A stretch of 64,000 bases of DNA. Source: Halopseudomonas laoshanensis. Lineage in GTDB: Bacteria > Pseudomonadota > Gammaproteobacteria > Pseudomonadales > Pseudomonadaceae. Each line of letters opens with the position of its first letter. Positions within the stretch are counted from its first letter, which is position 1. This document shows, one piece after another, positions 23,383-32,139 of the stretch. The translations under genes and the position numbers were made by a program. The notes beneath the pieces were generated by a model. It was not told the DNA's origin. It saw only the letters and a list, made by a program, of their open reading frames with translations, and did not search any database. Location: the NCBI RefSeq assembly GCF_008365385.1, contig NZ_QOVF01000001.1, positions 248,001-312,000 of the forward strand, in the 5' to 3' direction.

Positions 23383-24129
23383 ATGAGAGTCAGCATGCTG
23401 ATTTCAGTTCCCCGACTAGCTATCCTGCTGTTGTGTCTCGGAGCCGCGCCAGCGCTGGGCGAGAGCTTCAAGGTCGGATTTGGTACGCACAAACCGCCGT
23501 ACATTTTCGAAGGTGAAGCACGCGGGCTGGAATACGATATTGTGCTTGCCGCATTTGCCCAGCAGCAGCGCGAAGTGCAGCCCTATCACGCGCCGCTGGA
23601 GCGTCTGCATCGTATGCTCGAACGCGGCGAGCTGGACGCCATCACCTCTACCAATACCACCAGCGGGGTGCCCGCGCACTATTCCGCCATCTATATCGAA
23701 TACCAGAACGTGGCTGTGTCACTCGCCGCACGCAATGTGCAGCTCACGGGTATCGAGGATCTCAGCCTGTACTCGGTCAGCGCTTTCCAGCGTGCTCGGT
23801 TTCTACTCGGCGACGAGTTTCGCAGTATGGCGCTGAACAACCGCCGCTATCGGGAGGAAGCCCGCCAGGTGACTCGCAACATGCTGCTGTATGCCGGCCG
23901 AGTAGATGTCATGATTGGCGACCGGCGGATTTTTCGCGCTTTTGATCCGGTAGTGGCCGACCGTGTAGATATTCATCAGCCGGTGATTGAACACGGCCTG
24001 TTTCCTCCCACCGGATACCGGGTAGGCTTTGTCCGGGATGCGGATCGTGACTTGTTTGACCAGGGGCTTGCAGCGATCATCGACAGCGGTGAGTACCAGC
24101 GTATTGAAGCGCGATATGCAGAGTATTGA
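23383..24129 (+). CDS. Periplasmic solute-binding protein family 3 (orphan)
   Basis: A 248-aa exported protein with a signal peptide (RLAILLLCLGAAPALG) followed by a family-3 solute-binding fold: SFKVGFGTHKPPYIFEGEARGLEYDIVLAAF at the start and LERGELDAITSTNTTS at about residues 85-100, patterns typical of amino-acid-type binding proteins. No ABC permease or ATPase gene lies nearby, so it is an orphan, perhaps a sensor input or a dispensable relic. The start could be ATG 23383 or 23395; neither has a strong ribosome site. The ligand cannot be predicted. Confidence 0.8.
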   Translation: MRVSMLISVPRLAILLLCLGAAPALGESFKVGFGTHKPPYIFEGEARGLEYDIVLAAFAQQQREVQPYHAPLERLHRMLERGELDAITSTNTTSGVPAHYSAIYIEYQNVAVSLAARNVQLTGIEDLSLYSVSAFQRARFLLGDEFRSMALNNRRYREEARQVTRNMLLYAGRVDVMIGDRRIFRAFDPVVADRVDIHQPVIEHGLFPPTGYRVGFVRDADRDLFDQGLAAIIDSGEYQRIEARYAEY

Positions 24130-24243
24130 ATGCCGACTGATTCGGTGACTGAATAAACGCTGATTGCGCCCCAAACTGAGCTGATTTGTTGCGTCGCATT
24201 GGTTAGTCTTTGAGCTGACAACAACAAAAAGATCGGACATATC

Positions 24244-25575
24244 ATGCTCATTCAACGACCGCGCCTCACCGCGTATCTCCCCCCGCTGATTCTGGTAACA
24301 CTGATGGCTACTCACACTCCTTCACTGGCGCAGGATAAAGCCCCAGCCTTGCCGACTCCCGATAGCGTACGCCTGGATAAACTGCAATTGATGCAAGGTT
24401 TTCCACCCGCCGCGGACAAACAGGTGACGGCCGCTAATTTCTTGAGCGAATACCCAAAACTGCGCTGGGCATTTCACCATATGCGTGAACTGCTGCCTTC
24501 CCGCAACGTCGCCAGGGGCCCCGGCGCGGCTGTTCCGTTGCCAGCCGGAGATGATCGGCGGGCGGAGATTGATGCGCTGACCTTTACCGGCCCGGACGGT
24601 AACACCCTGAGTTTTGCCGACTACCTGACGGCGTCTTTCGCGGACGCGACCTTGATCATGCTCGATGGCAAAGTCATCTATCAGGCCTATCACGAGGGAA
24701 TGCCGGAACAGAATCCGCACATGATGTGGTCGATGACCAAGTCTTTCGCTGGTTTGCTCGCGACTCAGCTGATGGAGGAGGGCGTCCTTGATGGCCAGAC
24801 GTTGGTCACTGAATATGTGCCGGAATTGAAAGGCAGCGGCTGGGAGGGCGCCACCCTCCAGCAGTTGCTGAATATGACGGCAGATATCGACTACAGCGAA
24901 GTCTATGCCGATGCGGATTCCGACGTCATCAAGTACGCCTTCGCGGCGGGCATGCTGCCGGTCCCTGCGGACTTTGCCGGACAGCGCGAGCTGTACAGCT
25001 ACCTACCGACCATCGGCGCCGACGGTGAGCACGGCGAGCGCTTCATGTATCGCACGGTGCATACCGAAGTGCTCGGCTGGGTACTGCGCAAGGCTACCGG
25101 CAAACACCTGGCGGAGCTGATCAGTGAGCGCATCTGGACCAAGCTGGGGACCGAGCATGACGCCTTTCTGCTGGTGGACCGCCATGGTGCCGAGTGGGCC
25201 GGCGCCGGTATGAATGCCAGCCTGCGCGATCTGGCGCGGTTCGGCGAGATGATGCGGCTTGAGGGCCGTTTTAATGGTGAGCAGATCGTCAGCGCCAAGG
25301 CGGTCAAGGCGATACGCGAGGGAGCCGATAGAGAGGCTTTCAAGGCTTCAGGTCGGGATTTTCAGCCAGGCTATTCCTACCGTAACCAATGGTGGATCAG
25401 CCATAACGCCGATGGTGCTTTTGAGGCTTTGGGGGTCCATGGTCAGATGATCCACGTCAACCCGGCAGTTGGCCTGGTGGTGGTGCGGTTGTCATCGCAC
25501 CCAGTAGCGAGCTCAGCCTTTACGTTCCCGACCACGCTCCCGGCGATGCAGGCGCTGGCTGACCTGCTGCGCTAA
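24244..25575 (+). CDS. Exported SxxK serine hydrolase (class C beta-lactamase / NylB-like)
   Basis: A 443-aa protein with an N-terminal signal peptide (cleavage near SLAQ, residue 29). The beta-lactamase-superfamily serine motif is SMTK (MMWSMTKSFAGLL, around residue 163). A Tyr motif occurs as DYSEVYADADSD, closely resembling the Tyr region of 6-aminohexanoate-dimer hydrolase/EstB-type enzymes, and HGQMIHVNP near the C-terminus supplies the third-motif region (HxG). The natural substrate is probably an ester or amide rather than a beta-lactam. It stands alone, converging on yheU. Confidence 0.82.
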   Translation: MLIQRPRLTAYLPPLILVTLMATHTPSLAQDKAPALPTPDSVRLDKLQLMQGFPPAADKQVTAANFLSEYPKLRWAFHHMRELLPSRNVARGPGAAVPLPAGDDRRAEIDALTFTGPDGNTLSFADYLTASFADATLIMLDGKVIYQAYHEGMPEQNPHMMWSMTKSFAGLLATQLMEEGVLDGQTLVTEYVPELKGSGWEGATLQQLLNMTADIDYSEVYADADSDVIKYAFAAGMLPVPADFAGQRELYSYLPTIGADGEHGERFMYRTVHTEVLGWVLRKATGKHLAELISERIWTKLGTEHDAFLLVDRHGAEWAGAGMNASLRDLARFGEMMRLEGRFNGEQIVSAKAVKAIREGADREAFKASGRDFQPGYSYRNQWWISHNADGAFEALGVHGQMIHVNPAVGLVVVRLSSHPVASSAFTFPTTLPAMQALADLLR

Positions 25576-25642
25576 CAGGCCGGCGCGACTCTCGATAGCA
25601 GACAGGGCCTATTCTCGACAGGAAGTACTGCTGCGTGGGTGT

Positions 25643-25870
25643 TTAGTTGAACATCTCTGCCGGCACGTCGCGGCGGTGCGCCAGACTGGTGTCACCGCTG
25701 TCGGCGTGATAGACGATGACCACATCGCCCTTGATGATCTGCTTGCGCAGTCGCTCAACGCGCTGGTCGAGGCTGGCATCGTAGCCGTTGTCGGTGCCGT
25801 CACGGGTAACAAAATCCTCAAGCATGCGCTCAAGGGTGGCGGGGTCCAGAAGGTCGTGGGGTATCAGCAC
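25643..25870 (-). CDS. yheU: YheU family protein (UPF0270)
   Basis: A 75-aa cytoplasmic protein whose start MLIPHDLLDPATLERMLEDFVTRDGTDNG matches the UPF0270/YheU family almost throughout; function unknown. The start is GTG at 25870, with GAGGAAG about 8 nt upstream. The central segment LRKQIIKGDVVIVYHADSG is also typical. It is divergent from the TauE-type gene at 25942 and convergent with the serine hydrolase. Confidence 0.88.
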   Translation of the reverse strand: MLIPHDLLDPATLERMLEDFVTRDGTDNGYDASLDQRVERLRKQIIKGDVVIVYHADSGDTSLAHRRDVPAEMFN

Positions 25871-25941
25871 AGTGTCTACTTCCTCGATGACATGAGCGCA
25901 GATGATACACTGCGCGGCTTGTCGATAACGTCTGGCTTGCG

Positions 25942-26700
25942 ATGATTACAGATCCTCTGTTTTATCTTTGTGCGATTCCTGCGGTGCTGTTCTACGGTAT
26001 AGCCAAAGGTGGCTTTGGTGGCAATATTGCCATTCTCTCGGTGCCGCTAATGGCACTGGTGGTCTCGCCGCAGAAAGCGGCAGCAATACTCCTGCCGATT
26101 CTTATCGTGATGGATATCACGGCGCTAAGGACCTTCCGCGGCCGCTGGGACAAGCCGAACCTTCGTATCATCATTCCGGCAGCGCTGATCGGCGTGCTGA
26201 TTGGCGGTCTGACCTTTCGCCTGCTGGACGATGCACATATACAGCTGATGATTGGCGCCATCGCGTTGGTCTTCGTACTGAACATCTGGCTCCGGGGTGA
26301 AGAGCCACCAGTGCGCGGGGCGGGAATAGTGCGCGGCGGATTCTGGGGCATCATCTCCGGCTTTACCAGCTTCGGCATCCATGCTGGCGGGCCGCCAATC
26401 AATGTCTATCTATTACCGCAGAAAATGGACAAGACACTGCTGATGGGCACTATTGCCGTGTTCTTTGCTGTGGTCAATCTGGCCAAGCTGCCGGCCTATA
26501 TTTACCTGGATCAGTTCAATACCAGCAATCTTCTGACCTCGCTGGCGCTCCTGCCACTGGCCCCAATAGGGGTATGGCTGGGTTTCTGGATGCTCCAGCG
26601 CAGCAATGAGAAACTCATATATCAGCTGTGTTACGTCTTCCTGTTTCTAACCGGGTGCAAGCTCTTGTATGACGGATTCAACGGGCTTTATCCCGGTTGA
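25942..26700 (+). CDS. TauE/SafE-family sulfite/organosulfur exporter
   Basis: Inner-membrane protein of 252 aa with about eight hydrophobic segments and the family start pattern FYGIAKGGFGGNIAILSVPLMAL, followed by LLPILIVMDITALRTF and a second-half repeat FTSFGIHAGGPPINVYLLPQKMD. This two-fold pattern (GGFxG and GGPP) is characteristic of TauE/SafE permeases, which export sulfite, sulfoacetate or related anions. No taurine or sulfonate genes are nearby, so the substrate is open. Its 3' end overlaps the convergent sensor-kinase gene by 23 nt. Confidence 0.88.
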   Translation: MITDPLFYLCAIPAVLFYGIAKGGFGGNIAILSVPLMALVVSPQKAAAILLPILIVMDITALRTFRGRWDKPNLRIIIPAALIGVLIGGLTFRLLDDAHIQLMIGAIALVFVLNIWLRGEEPPVRGAGIVRGGFWGIISGFTSFGIHAGGPPINVYLLPQKMDKTLLMGTIAVFFAVVNLAKLPAYIYLDQFNTSNLLTSLALLPLAPIGVWLGFWMLQRSNEKLIYQLCYVFLFLTGCKLLYDGFNGLYPG

Positions 26701-29446
26701 GTAGAGCGTCGATCACCGCATAGAGCGCATCACGCTGGACCGGCTTGGCCAGATAATCGTTCATGCCCGCTTCGACGCCAGCTTGTCGGTGGCTCTCGAG
26801 AATATGCGCGGTCAACGCGACTATGGTCACCGCGGGGAGCCGATGCTGACGCTCGAATGCGCGTATTTGCCGGGTAGCCTCAAAACCGTCCATGACCGGC
26901 ATTTCGCCATCCATGAGAATCAGCTGGAATTGCTCCGGACTGGCGCGATACACCGCCAACGCTTCGGCCCCATTGGTCACGAGCTTGACCATGCAGCCGC
27001 GCTTCCCCAGCAAGCCGCGCACCACCATCTGGTTGACCGGATTGTCTTCGGCGACCAGCACGCTGAGTGAGCGGCCGAGCGGATTGGGGAAAACATCCAG
27101 GTCATATTCGGTCGACGTGGCGTGGTTATTGCTGACCATATCCAGTTCAGCCAAAGCCTTATGCATCTGCACTGGCGTAATGGGTGCATTGCATAGCCTG
27201 CAATGGCTTGTAGCGCAGGCCGATAGCACCTGCCGCAGATGCACGGAACAGACCACCAGTGCCGTTCCGCGGTGCGCCTGCAAAGCCTGGTTTAGACTGG
27301 CGAGCTGCGTCTGATCCAGCTCGGCGGTACTGGCAAGCAGCAGCCCAGATCGCTGGCTGCTGTTCAGTTGATCGAGGGTAAGCGGCTGCGGGTCATAGCC
27401 GAAGCGCATCAGCAGCAGGCGATAACTGGCGGACTCAGCGGGGTTCTGGCTGACTAGCCAGGCGGGGCGCAGCTCAGTGGTTCCTCGGCTTGCCTCTGCG
27501 GCGATGTCGGCTGTTGCCGCAACCAGCTCAAAATCCAGCGTGAAGCTGAAACACGAGCCCGTCCCCGGCTGGCTCTCTACTCTGATATGGCCGCCCATCA
27601 GCTTGGCCAGCTCCTGGCTGATGGTCAGCCCCAGGCCGCTGCCGCCGTAGCGGCGGGTGGTACTGCTATCGGCCTGAGCGAAGGACATGAATAGTTGATG
27701 TCGAGCGTCCGCGCTGATGCCAATGCCGGTATCGCTGATGTCAAACTGCAGCCGCACAGCATTATCCTGCGCGACTGCAAGGCGGCTGACATGCACCGCG
27801 ATATGTCCCTGTTCAGTAAATTTGACCGCGTTACTCATCAGATTGAGTAGCACCTGTTTCAGCCGGGTAGGGTCGCCGATCAGTAAGCGAGGGGCTTCCG
27901 GATCCAGACTGCAATAGATCTCCAGGTTCTTTTTCAGGGCTTCGGCGGTAAACAGGCTGCAGCTATCGGACAGGAGTTGCTCGATATCGAACTCGATACG
28001 CTCCAGACGAACCTGGCCGGACTCGATACGAGCATAATCCAGGATGTCATTGATCACCGAGATCAATGCATTGCCGGAACTGTTTATGGTTTCCACGTAG
28101 AAGCGCTGGTTGCTGTCCAGCCGTGTATCGCGCAGCAGTTGCAACATGCCAAGCACGCCGTTCAACGGAGTGCGGATCTCGTGGCTCATTTTGGCCAGAA
28201 AGCGACCCTGGGCGACGGCCTCAAGACGCGCTTGTTGAGCCTGTTCGTCCGCTTTGTAGCGCGCTTCCTTGAGTGCATTTATTCGGTCAGCCAGCCCCAG
28301 CGAGAGGATGAACAGCTCGACGCAAATCCCTAGTTTTACCCAGTCAGTGCCATAGGAAATCGCCAGCTCGATGCCCAGCGAGCCGGCTGTCGAGAGCATC
28401 AGTGAACACAATAACAAGCCCCAGGCCAGCGTGTAGTAGGAGCCGTAGCGAAAGCCCTTGCGCCAGACGTAAAGGCCGGTGGCGAGCAGTATCGCTGAAC
28501 TGACCAGTACGTACAGGCTGGCCGCCAGATTGTAGAGATTGAGCCCGATCAGCGGCAGGCTGATCAATGTCAGGCCAACGATGATGATGACGCAGCGCAG
28601 CAGCCAGTCGATCCTGGGAAATCGCTCCCGCGTATGCAGAAAGTGCCGGCTGAATTGGCTGGCAACGATGCAATGCAGGAACATCAGGCTGTAGATCGAG
28701 ATCGACTGGAAACTGATGCCCATGGGTAGCCACTTCCACAGCAGCCCATCGAACGCCGCCATGAACAGCAACATGTTCATGTTGTAAATCAGGTACCAGA
28801 GATAGCTGCGCTCGCGCAGTGCCATGTACAAGAACAGGTTGTAGGCAAACAGGCCGAGCAATACGCCGTAGAACAGGCCGTTGGCGAGCATGCTGACTTC
28901 CAGATTGGCCGCGGCGGCGGGCCAGGTGGAAAAGTACAGGGGTACAAACACAGTACTGCTGGTTTCCACCCGCAGGTAGAAGTCGTTACGACCGGGCACC
29001 AGCTCCACCGGCATCCAGGGGTTGCGCACCTGCATCGGCCGCTCACCGAGCAATAGATGATCGCCACTGTGTTGTTCGCGGATCGGCTTGTCCGCGGCGA
29101 ATTGAAACAACTTCAGGTTGTCGAGAATCGGATAGTTGATCTCGATTACGCCGCTGACGCTGGTACTGGAAGGGTTGTCGATGGTGAAGCGCAGCCACCA
29201 GGCGGAGCCCGTTTTGCCCATGTTGGGGTATTTCCCCGTCACCGGCTGCCAACTGCGTCCCGGGTTATCATGGATCTGATCGACACTGAACCCTGCCTCT
29301 GGGTCTTCCAGCAACAACACGTGGGAGGACAGATTGACGCGCAGATCGGTCTGCTCGATCAACAGGGGTTCGACCGTCTGCGCATGCGATGGGAATGCCA
29401 GCAGAAAGGAGCAGCAAAGTAACAACAGCCTTAGCGACAGGGCCAT
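26678..29446 (-). CDS. 7TMR-DISM hybrid sensor histidine kinase / response regulator
   Basis: A 922-aa membrane sensor of the RetS/LadS-type architecture. After a signal peptide (about 1-23) comes an extracytoplasmic 7TMR-DISMED2 domain (about 30-165), seven membrane segments (about 185-385), a coiled-coil linker, HisKA with phospho-acceptor His422 (KMSHEIRTPLNGVLG), HATPase_c (DTGIGIS, GGSGLGL), a degenerate receiver-like segment without the Asp motif, and a C-terminal receiver (VAEDNPVNQ ... LMDGEMPVMDG ... KPVQ). ATG 29446 is preferred: AGAGG lies 10 nt upstream and the TTG at 29455 is too close to it. No cognate regulator is adjacent; carbohydrate-like ligands are known for the sensor domain. 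Confidence 0.9.
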   Translation of the reverse strand: MALSLRLLLLCCSFLLAFPSHAQTVEPLLIEQTDLRVNLSSHVLLLEDPEAGFSVDQIHDNPGRSWQPVTGKYPNMGKTGSAWWLRFTIDNPSSTSVSGVIEINYPILDNLKLFQFAADKPIREQHSGDHLLLGERPMQVRNPWMPVELVPGRNDFYLRVETSSTVFVPLYFSTWPAAAANLEVSMLANGLFYGVLLGLFAYNLFLYMALRERSYLWYLIYNMNMLLFMAAFDGLLWKWLPMGISFQSISIYSLMFLHCIVASQFSRHFLHTRERFPRIDWLLRCVIIIVGLTLISLPLIGLNLYNLAASLYVLVSSAILLATGLYVWRKGFRYGSYYTLAWGLLLCSLMLSTAGSLGIELAISYGTDWVKLGICVELFILSLGLADRINALKEARYKADEQAQQARLEAVAQGRFLAKMSHEIRTPLNGVLGMLQLLRDTRLDSNQRFYVETINSSGNALISVINDILDYARIESGQVRLERIEFDIEQLLSDSCSLFTAEALKKNLEIYCSLDPEAPRLLIGDPTRLKQVLLNLMSNAVKFTEQGHIAVHVSRLAVAQDNAVRLQFDISDTGIGISADARHQLFMSFAQADSSTTRRYGGSGLGLTISQELAKLMGGHIRVESQPGTGSCFSFTLDFELVAATADIAAEASRGTTELRPAWLVSQNPAESASYRLLLMRFGYDPQPLTLDQLNSSQRSGLLLASTAELDQTQLASLNQALQAHRGTALVVCSVHLRQVLSACATSHCRLCNAPITPVQMHKALAELDMVSNNHATSTEYDLDVFPNPLGRSLSVLVAEDNPVNQMVVRGLLGKRGCMVKLVTNGAEALAVYRASPEQFQLILMDGEMPVMDGFEATRQIRAFERQHRLPAVTIVALTAHILESHRQAGVEAGMNDYLAKPVQRDALYAVIDALLNRDKAR

Positions 29447-29560
29447 CCGATGCAAACCTCTGGGTGCCTGTCGATTATTGGAATGTTATTGAGACAAGGC
29501 TTGCTTGAATGTAGCACAGGCGCGGGTTCTGTGGGCATGCCCGGGACAGCTAAGCGCGCT

Positions 29561-31549
29561 TCAGGGTGTCAGTTGACCCCGAATGAGTTGGCGCAGCAGA
29601 AAGCGGCTGGGATGCACGGCCTGGAAGAGATCGCTGGGTAGCGGCAGCGCTTCGCCGGTGACCAGCGCAGCAATCAACTCGCCGCTTAGCGGGCAACTGA
29701 TCAGCCCACGCGAGCCGTGGGCCGCGTTGATAAACAGTCCAGGGAGCCAGGGCGAGTCTGTGGATGGCTGCTTGGATGCGTCCTTGCCCAACACCGCATA
29801 CGCGCGCTGGAAGCTGGCGGCATCGACTAACGGCCCAACCAGGGGCAGATAGTCTGGGGTGGTGCACCGCATGGCCGCGCGGGCCTTCAGGGTAGCCGGG
29901 TTCAGCTGTTCTCGCTGCAGTGCGTGGGCCAGGGCGGGTGACAGACTATCGAGCAAGGCCAGGTTGCTGTGGTTTTCCTCGGCACTGGGCTGCGTATCAT
30001 CACGGTCAAAACGAAAGCTTGCGCCCAGATGATGCTCGCCCTGACGCGCCGGGGAGATATAACCTTCGGCGCAGATCACGCTACGCAGCTGCGCACTGTG
30101 CTCGGTAGCTGGGAGATGGGTAATCTGCCCGCGTATGGCTTTGAGCGGCAGGTGTTTGGTCTGGACAAATTTCTGACTGTCCGCCGCGCTGCAGATAACC
30201 GCCACATGCGCCTGGGTAAGTAGGCGCCCATCGGCATCCAGCGCCTGCCATTGGCCTGCTTGATATGCCAGGTCCAGCGCTTCGCTGTGGGTTTTCAAGG
30301 TGATGGCCGGATGCCGCAACAGCGCCTGGCACAGGGCCGGTGGATTGACCCAACCGCCTTCCGGAAAAAACAGACCAGAGTGATCAATGGCAACGCCAGC
30401 TATTTCGCTTGCCTGTTGCGCATCCACACCGTGCAGGAAGCGTTGTGGATAGCCGGCCGCCGCCAGCTTTTGCAGGCGTGCGGATTCCTTGCCGTTGGCG
30501 CCCAGCTGCAGCACGCCGCAGGGCTCCCAGTGCTCTCCATCGCGCGGAAGTACCTCGTGCAATAGCCGCAGGCTGTAGGCATAACTACTCTGGATAAAGC
30601 GTGAAAGCGGTGTCTGATGCGGCGACAGTTTGCAATAGAGTATGCCCTGCGGGTTGCCGGAAGCTTCCTGTGCAGCGGCTGGATGGCGCTCGATAACAGT
30701 TACCTGCCAGCCGCGCCGGGCCAGGGCGTAGGCACTGCAGCAGCCAGCCAGCCCGGCACCGATGATGATTGCAGTTCGCTCGCCTTGGGCTGGCTGGGGC
30801 CGGGCATACCAGGGCGCGGCCCAAGGCGTTGAGCCGCTGCGTTGCAGGCTTCCGGCGAGCATATGGCGTTTGTGCCTGTGCCCCGGAACTCTGTGCATGT
30901 CAAAGCCGGCGGCGATAAGCCCGCGCCGTACCTCGCCGACGCTGGTAAAGGTGGCGACCGTTGTGCCCGGCTGCGAGAGCCGCGCCATCTGTTGATACAA
31001 CGCGGGTTGCCACATGGCCGGATTCTTCGCCGGGGCAAAGCCATCCAGAAACCAGGCATCTACACGCGCGTCGAGGTGCGGCAGGGTGTCGAGCATATCG
31101 CCAACCAACAGCGTCAGGGTCACCCGCCCTTGGGCCAGAACAAACTGTTGCCAGCCGGGAGCCAGATCCGTGTATTGCGCTTCAAGAGTCTCGGCCCAGG
31201 GCTGCAGCTCTGGCCACAGGCGCTGCGCACGCTTAAGGTCGCAGGCAGATAGCGGGTATTTTTCGCAGCTGACGAAGTGCAGAAAGGCCGAGGCTGGCGC
31301 GCATTGATCCCACAGCTGCCAGGCGGCAAGGAAGCTTCTGCCAGTACCGAAGCCGGTTTCGCCTATGCAGAAATGGCCGCCCTCAGGCAAGGCCGCCCAG
31401 CGCTGAGCCAATTGGTTGTGGAGCAGAAACACATGCCGTGCTTCGTCCAGGCCGGATTCACTGGAGAAATACACATCGTCAAACTGTTCTGAGAACGGTT
31501 GCCCGTCGGCTGACCAGCTTAAGGTGGCAAAGGGTGATGGCGAGTTCAC
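29561..31549 (-). CDS. mnmC: Bifunctional tRNA mnm5s2U34 biosynthesis protein MnmC
   Basis: Completes the mnm5s2U34 wobble modification of tRNA. The 662-aa fusion has an N-terminal SAM methyltransferase (about residues 1-240; GETGFGTGRSFLAAW, DAWFLDGFAPAKNPAMW) and a C-terminal FAD-dependent oxidoreductase (about 255-650; IIGAGLAGCCSAYALARRGWQVTVIER, then the late NAAHGSRGL). Translation starts at GTG 31549 with AGGAG upstream. Both active regions look intact. It is monocistronic, running leftward and ending about 115 nt before the sensor-kinase start. Confidence 0.95.
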   Translation of the reverse strand: MNSPSPFATLSWSADGQPFSEQFDDVYFSSESGLDEARHVFLLHNQLAQRWAALPEGGHFCIGETGFGTGRSFLAAWQLWDQCAPASAFLHFVSCEKYPLSACDLKRAQRLWPELQPWAETLEAQYTDLAPGWQQFVLAQGRVTLTLLVGDMLDTLPHLDARVDAWFLDGFAPAKNPAMWQPALYQQMARLSQPGTTVATFTSVGEVRRGLIAAGFDMHRVPGHRHKRHMLAGSLQRSGSTPWAAPWYARPQPAQGERTAIIIGAGLAGCCSAYALARRGWQVTVIERHPAAAQEASGNPQGILYCKLSPHQTPLSRFIQSSYAYSLRLLHEVLPRDGEHWEPCGVLQLGANGKESARLQKLAAAGYPQRFLHGVDAQQASEIAGVAIDHSGLFFPEGGWVNPPALCQALLRHPAITLKTHSEALDLAYQAGQWQALDADGRLLTQAHVAVICSAADSQKFVQTKHLPLKAIRGQITHLPATEHSAQLRSVICAEGYISPARQGEHHLGASFRFDRDDTQPSAEENHSNLALLDSLSPALAHALQREQLNPATLKARAAMRCTTPDYLPLVGPLVDAASFQRAYAVLGKDASKQPSTDSPWLPGLFINAAHGSRGLISCPLSGELIAALVTGEALPLPSDLFQAVHPSRFLLRQLIRGQLTP

Positions 31550-31667
31550 GACGGCTCCTGCGGTGTATCCGCAGGCATTGTAACCGCGAACGCGGCATAT
31601 TAAATGCGCTGTTGTCTAGCTGGAGCAGGAGCCGCCCGGTGCAATCGATGCTCGATTAGCTCGGGGC

Positions 31668-31757
31668 TCAATTGATGTTGGGCAATATCAGCAATACCCA
31701 AGTAGCAACAAACACCAGGGCAACGGAAGAACATCTGCCTTTGATTCGCTGTTTCAT
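31668..31757 (-). CDS. Probable 29-aa single-span membrane peptide
   Basis: A short frame that reads MKQRIKGRCSSVALV followed by FVATWVLLILPNIN. Five basic residues at the N-terminus precede a stretch of about 17 hydrophobic residues, the layout of small inner-membrane peptides with the N-terminus inside. A good Shine-Dalgarno (AAGGTGG) lies 6 nt before the ATG, and the surrounding 590-nt gap holds no other gene. It would be read leftward, ending 119 nt before the mnmC start. I know no named family for it. The call rests on the ribosome site and composition only. Confidence 0.5.
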   Translation of the reverse strand: MKQRIKGRCSSVALVFVATWVLLILPNIN

Positions 31758-32139
31758 AATGACCACCTTTTATTATTGTTGGCAGTTGCCTGGGTAAGGC
31801 CTGCGGCGCCAGCCGGGTTGTGGCTTGTGCGCTAATGTACGTTGACCTATAAGGCCGTTATGCAAAGTCTGACTGCAACGAGGGTTACCCGTTCAACACT
31901 TGGTGCTGCAACTACAGGGTAGATGTTTTCATCTTCGAGCGTTAGATGAATTGGCTACTTTAAAGAGTCACATTGTCGCCAACTAGAATGACGTTGTCAT
32001 GACAATGTCATCATTAATGTTGTCATTTTTGCCGACGGCGATAGAGCGCCGCTTTTGTCAGCGGGATTGAGCGTTTTGGTCATTGTCGCGCTCGCTGTCA
32101 GGAGTAGGGTAACTGTCAGTCGTTATTACGGAGAGTCCC
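31758..32139. other. Long intergenic region upstream of the beta-oxidation operon
   Basis: About 380 nt without a convincing gene. It holds a perfect palindrome TTGTCATGACAA (31994-32005) and further TGTCAT copies to 32026, then a GC-rich segment before the thiolase Shine-Dalgarno (ACGGAGAG). It should contain the promoters of the small peptide gene (leftward) and of the thiolase operon (rightward). No RNA gene was recognised. Confidence 0.5.
31994..32026. promoter_or_regulatory. TGTCAT repeat cluster / palindromic operator
   Basis: A 12-bp perfect palindrome TTGTCATGACAA is followed by AATGTCAT (32004-32011) and GTTGTCAT (32019-32026), giving three TGTCAT half-sites in one orientation and one in the other within 33 bp. 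The cluster is about 115-145 bp upstream of the thiolase start and may be the operator of the fatty-acid oxidation operon. Confidence 0.4.
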
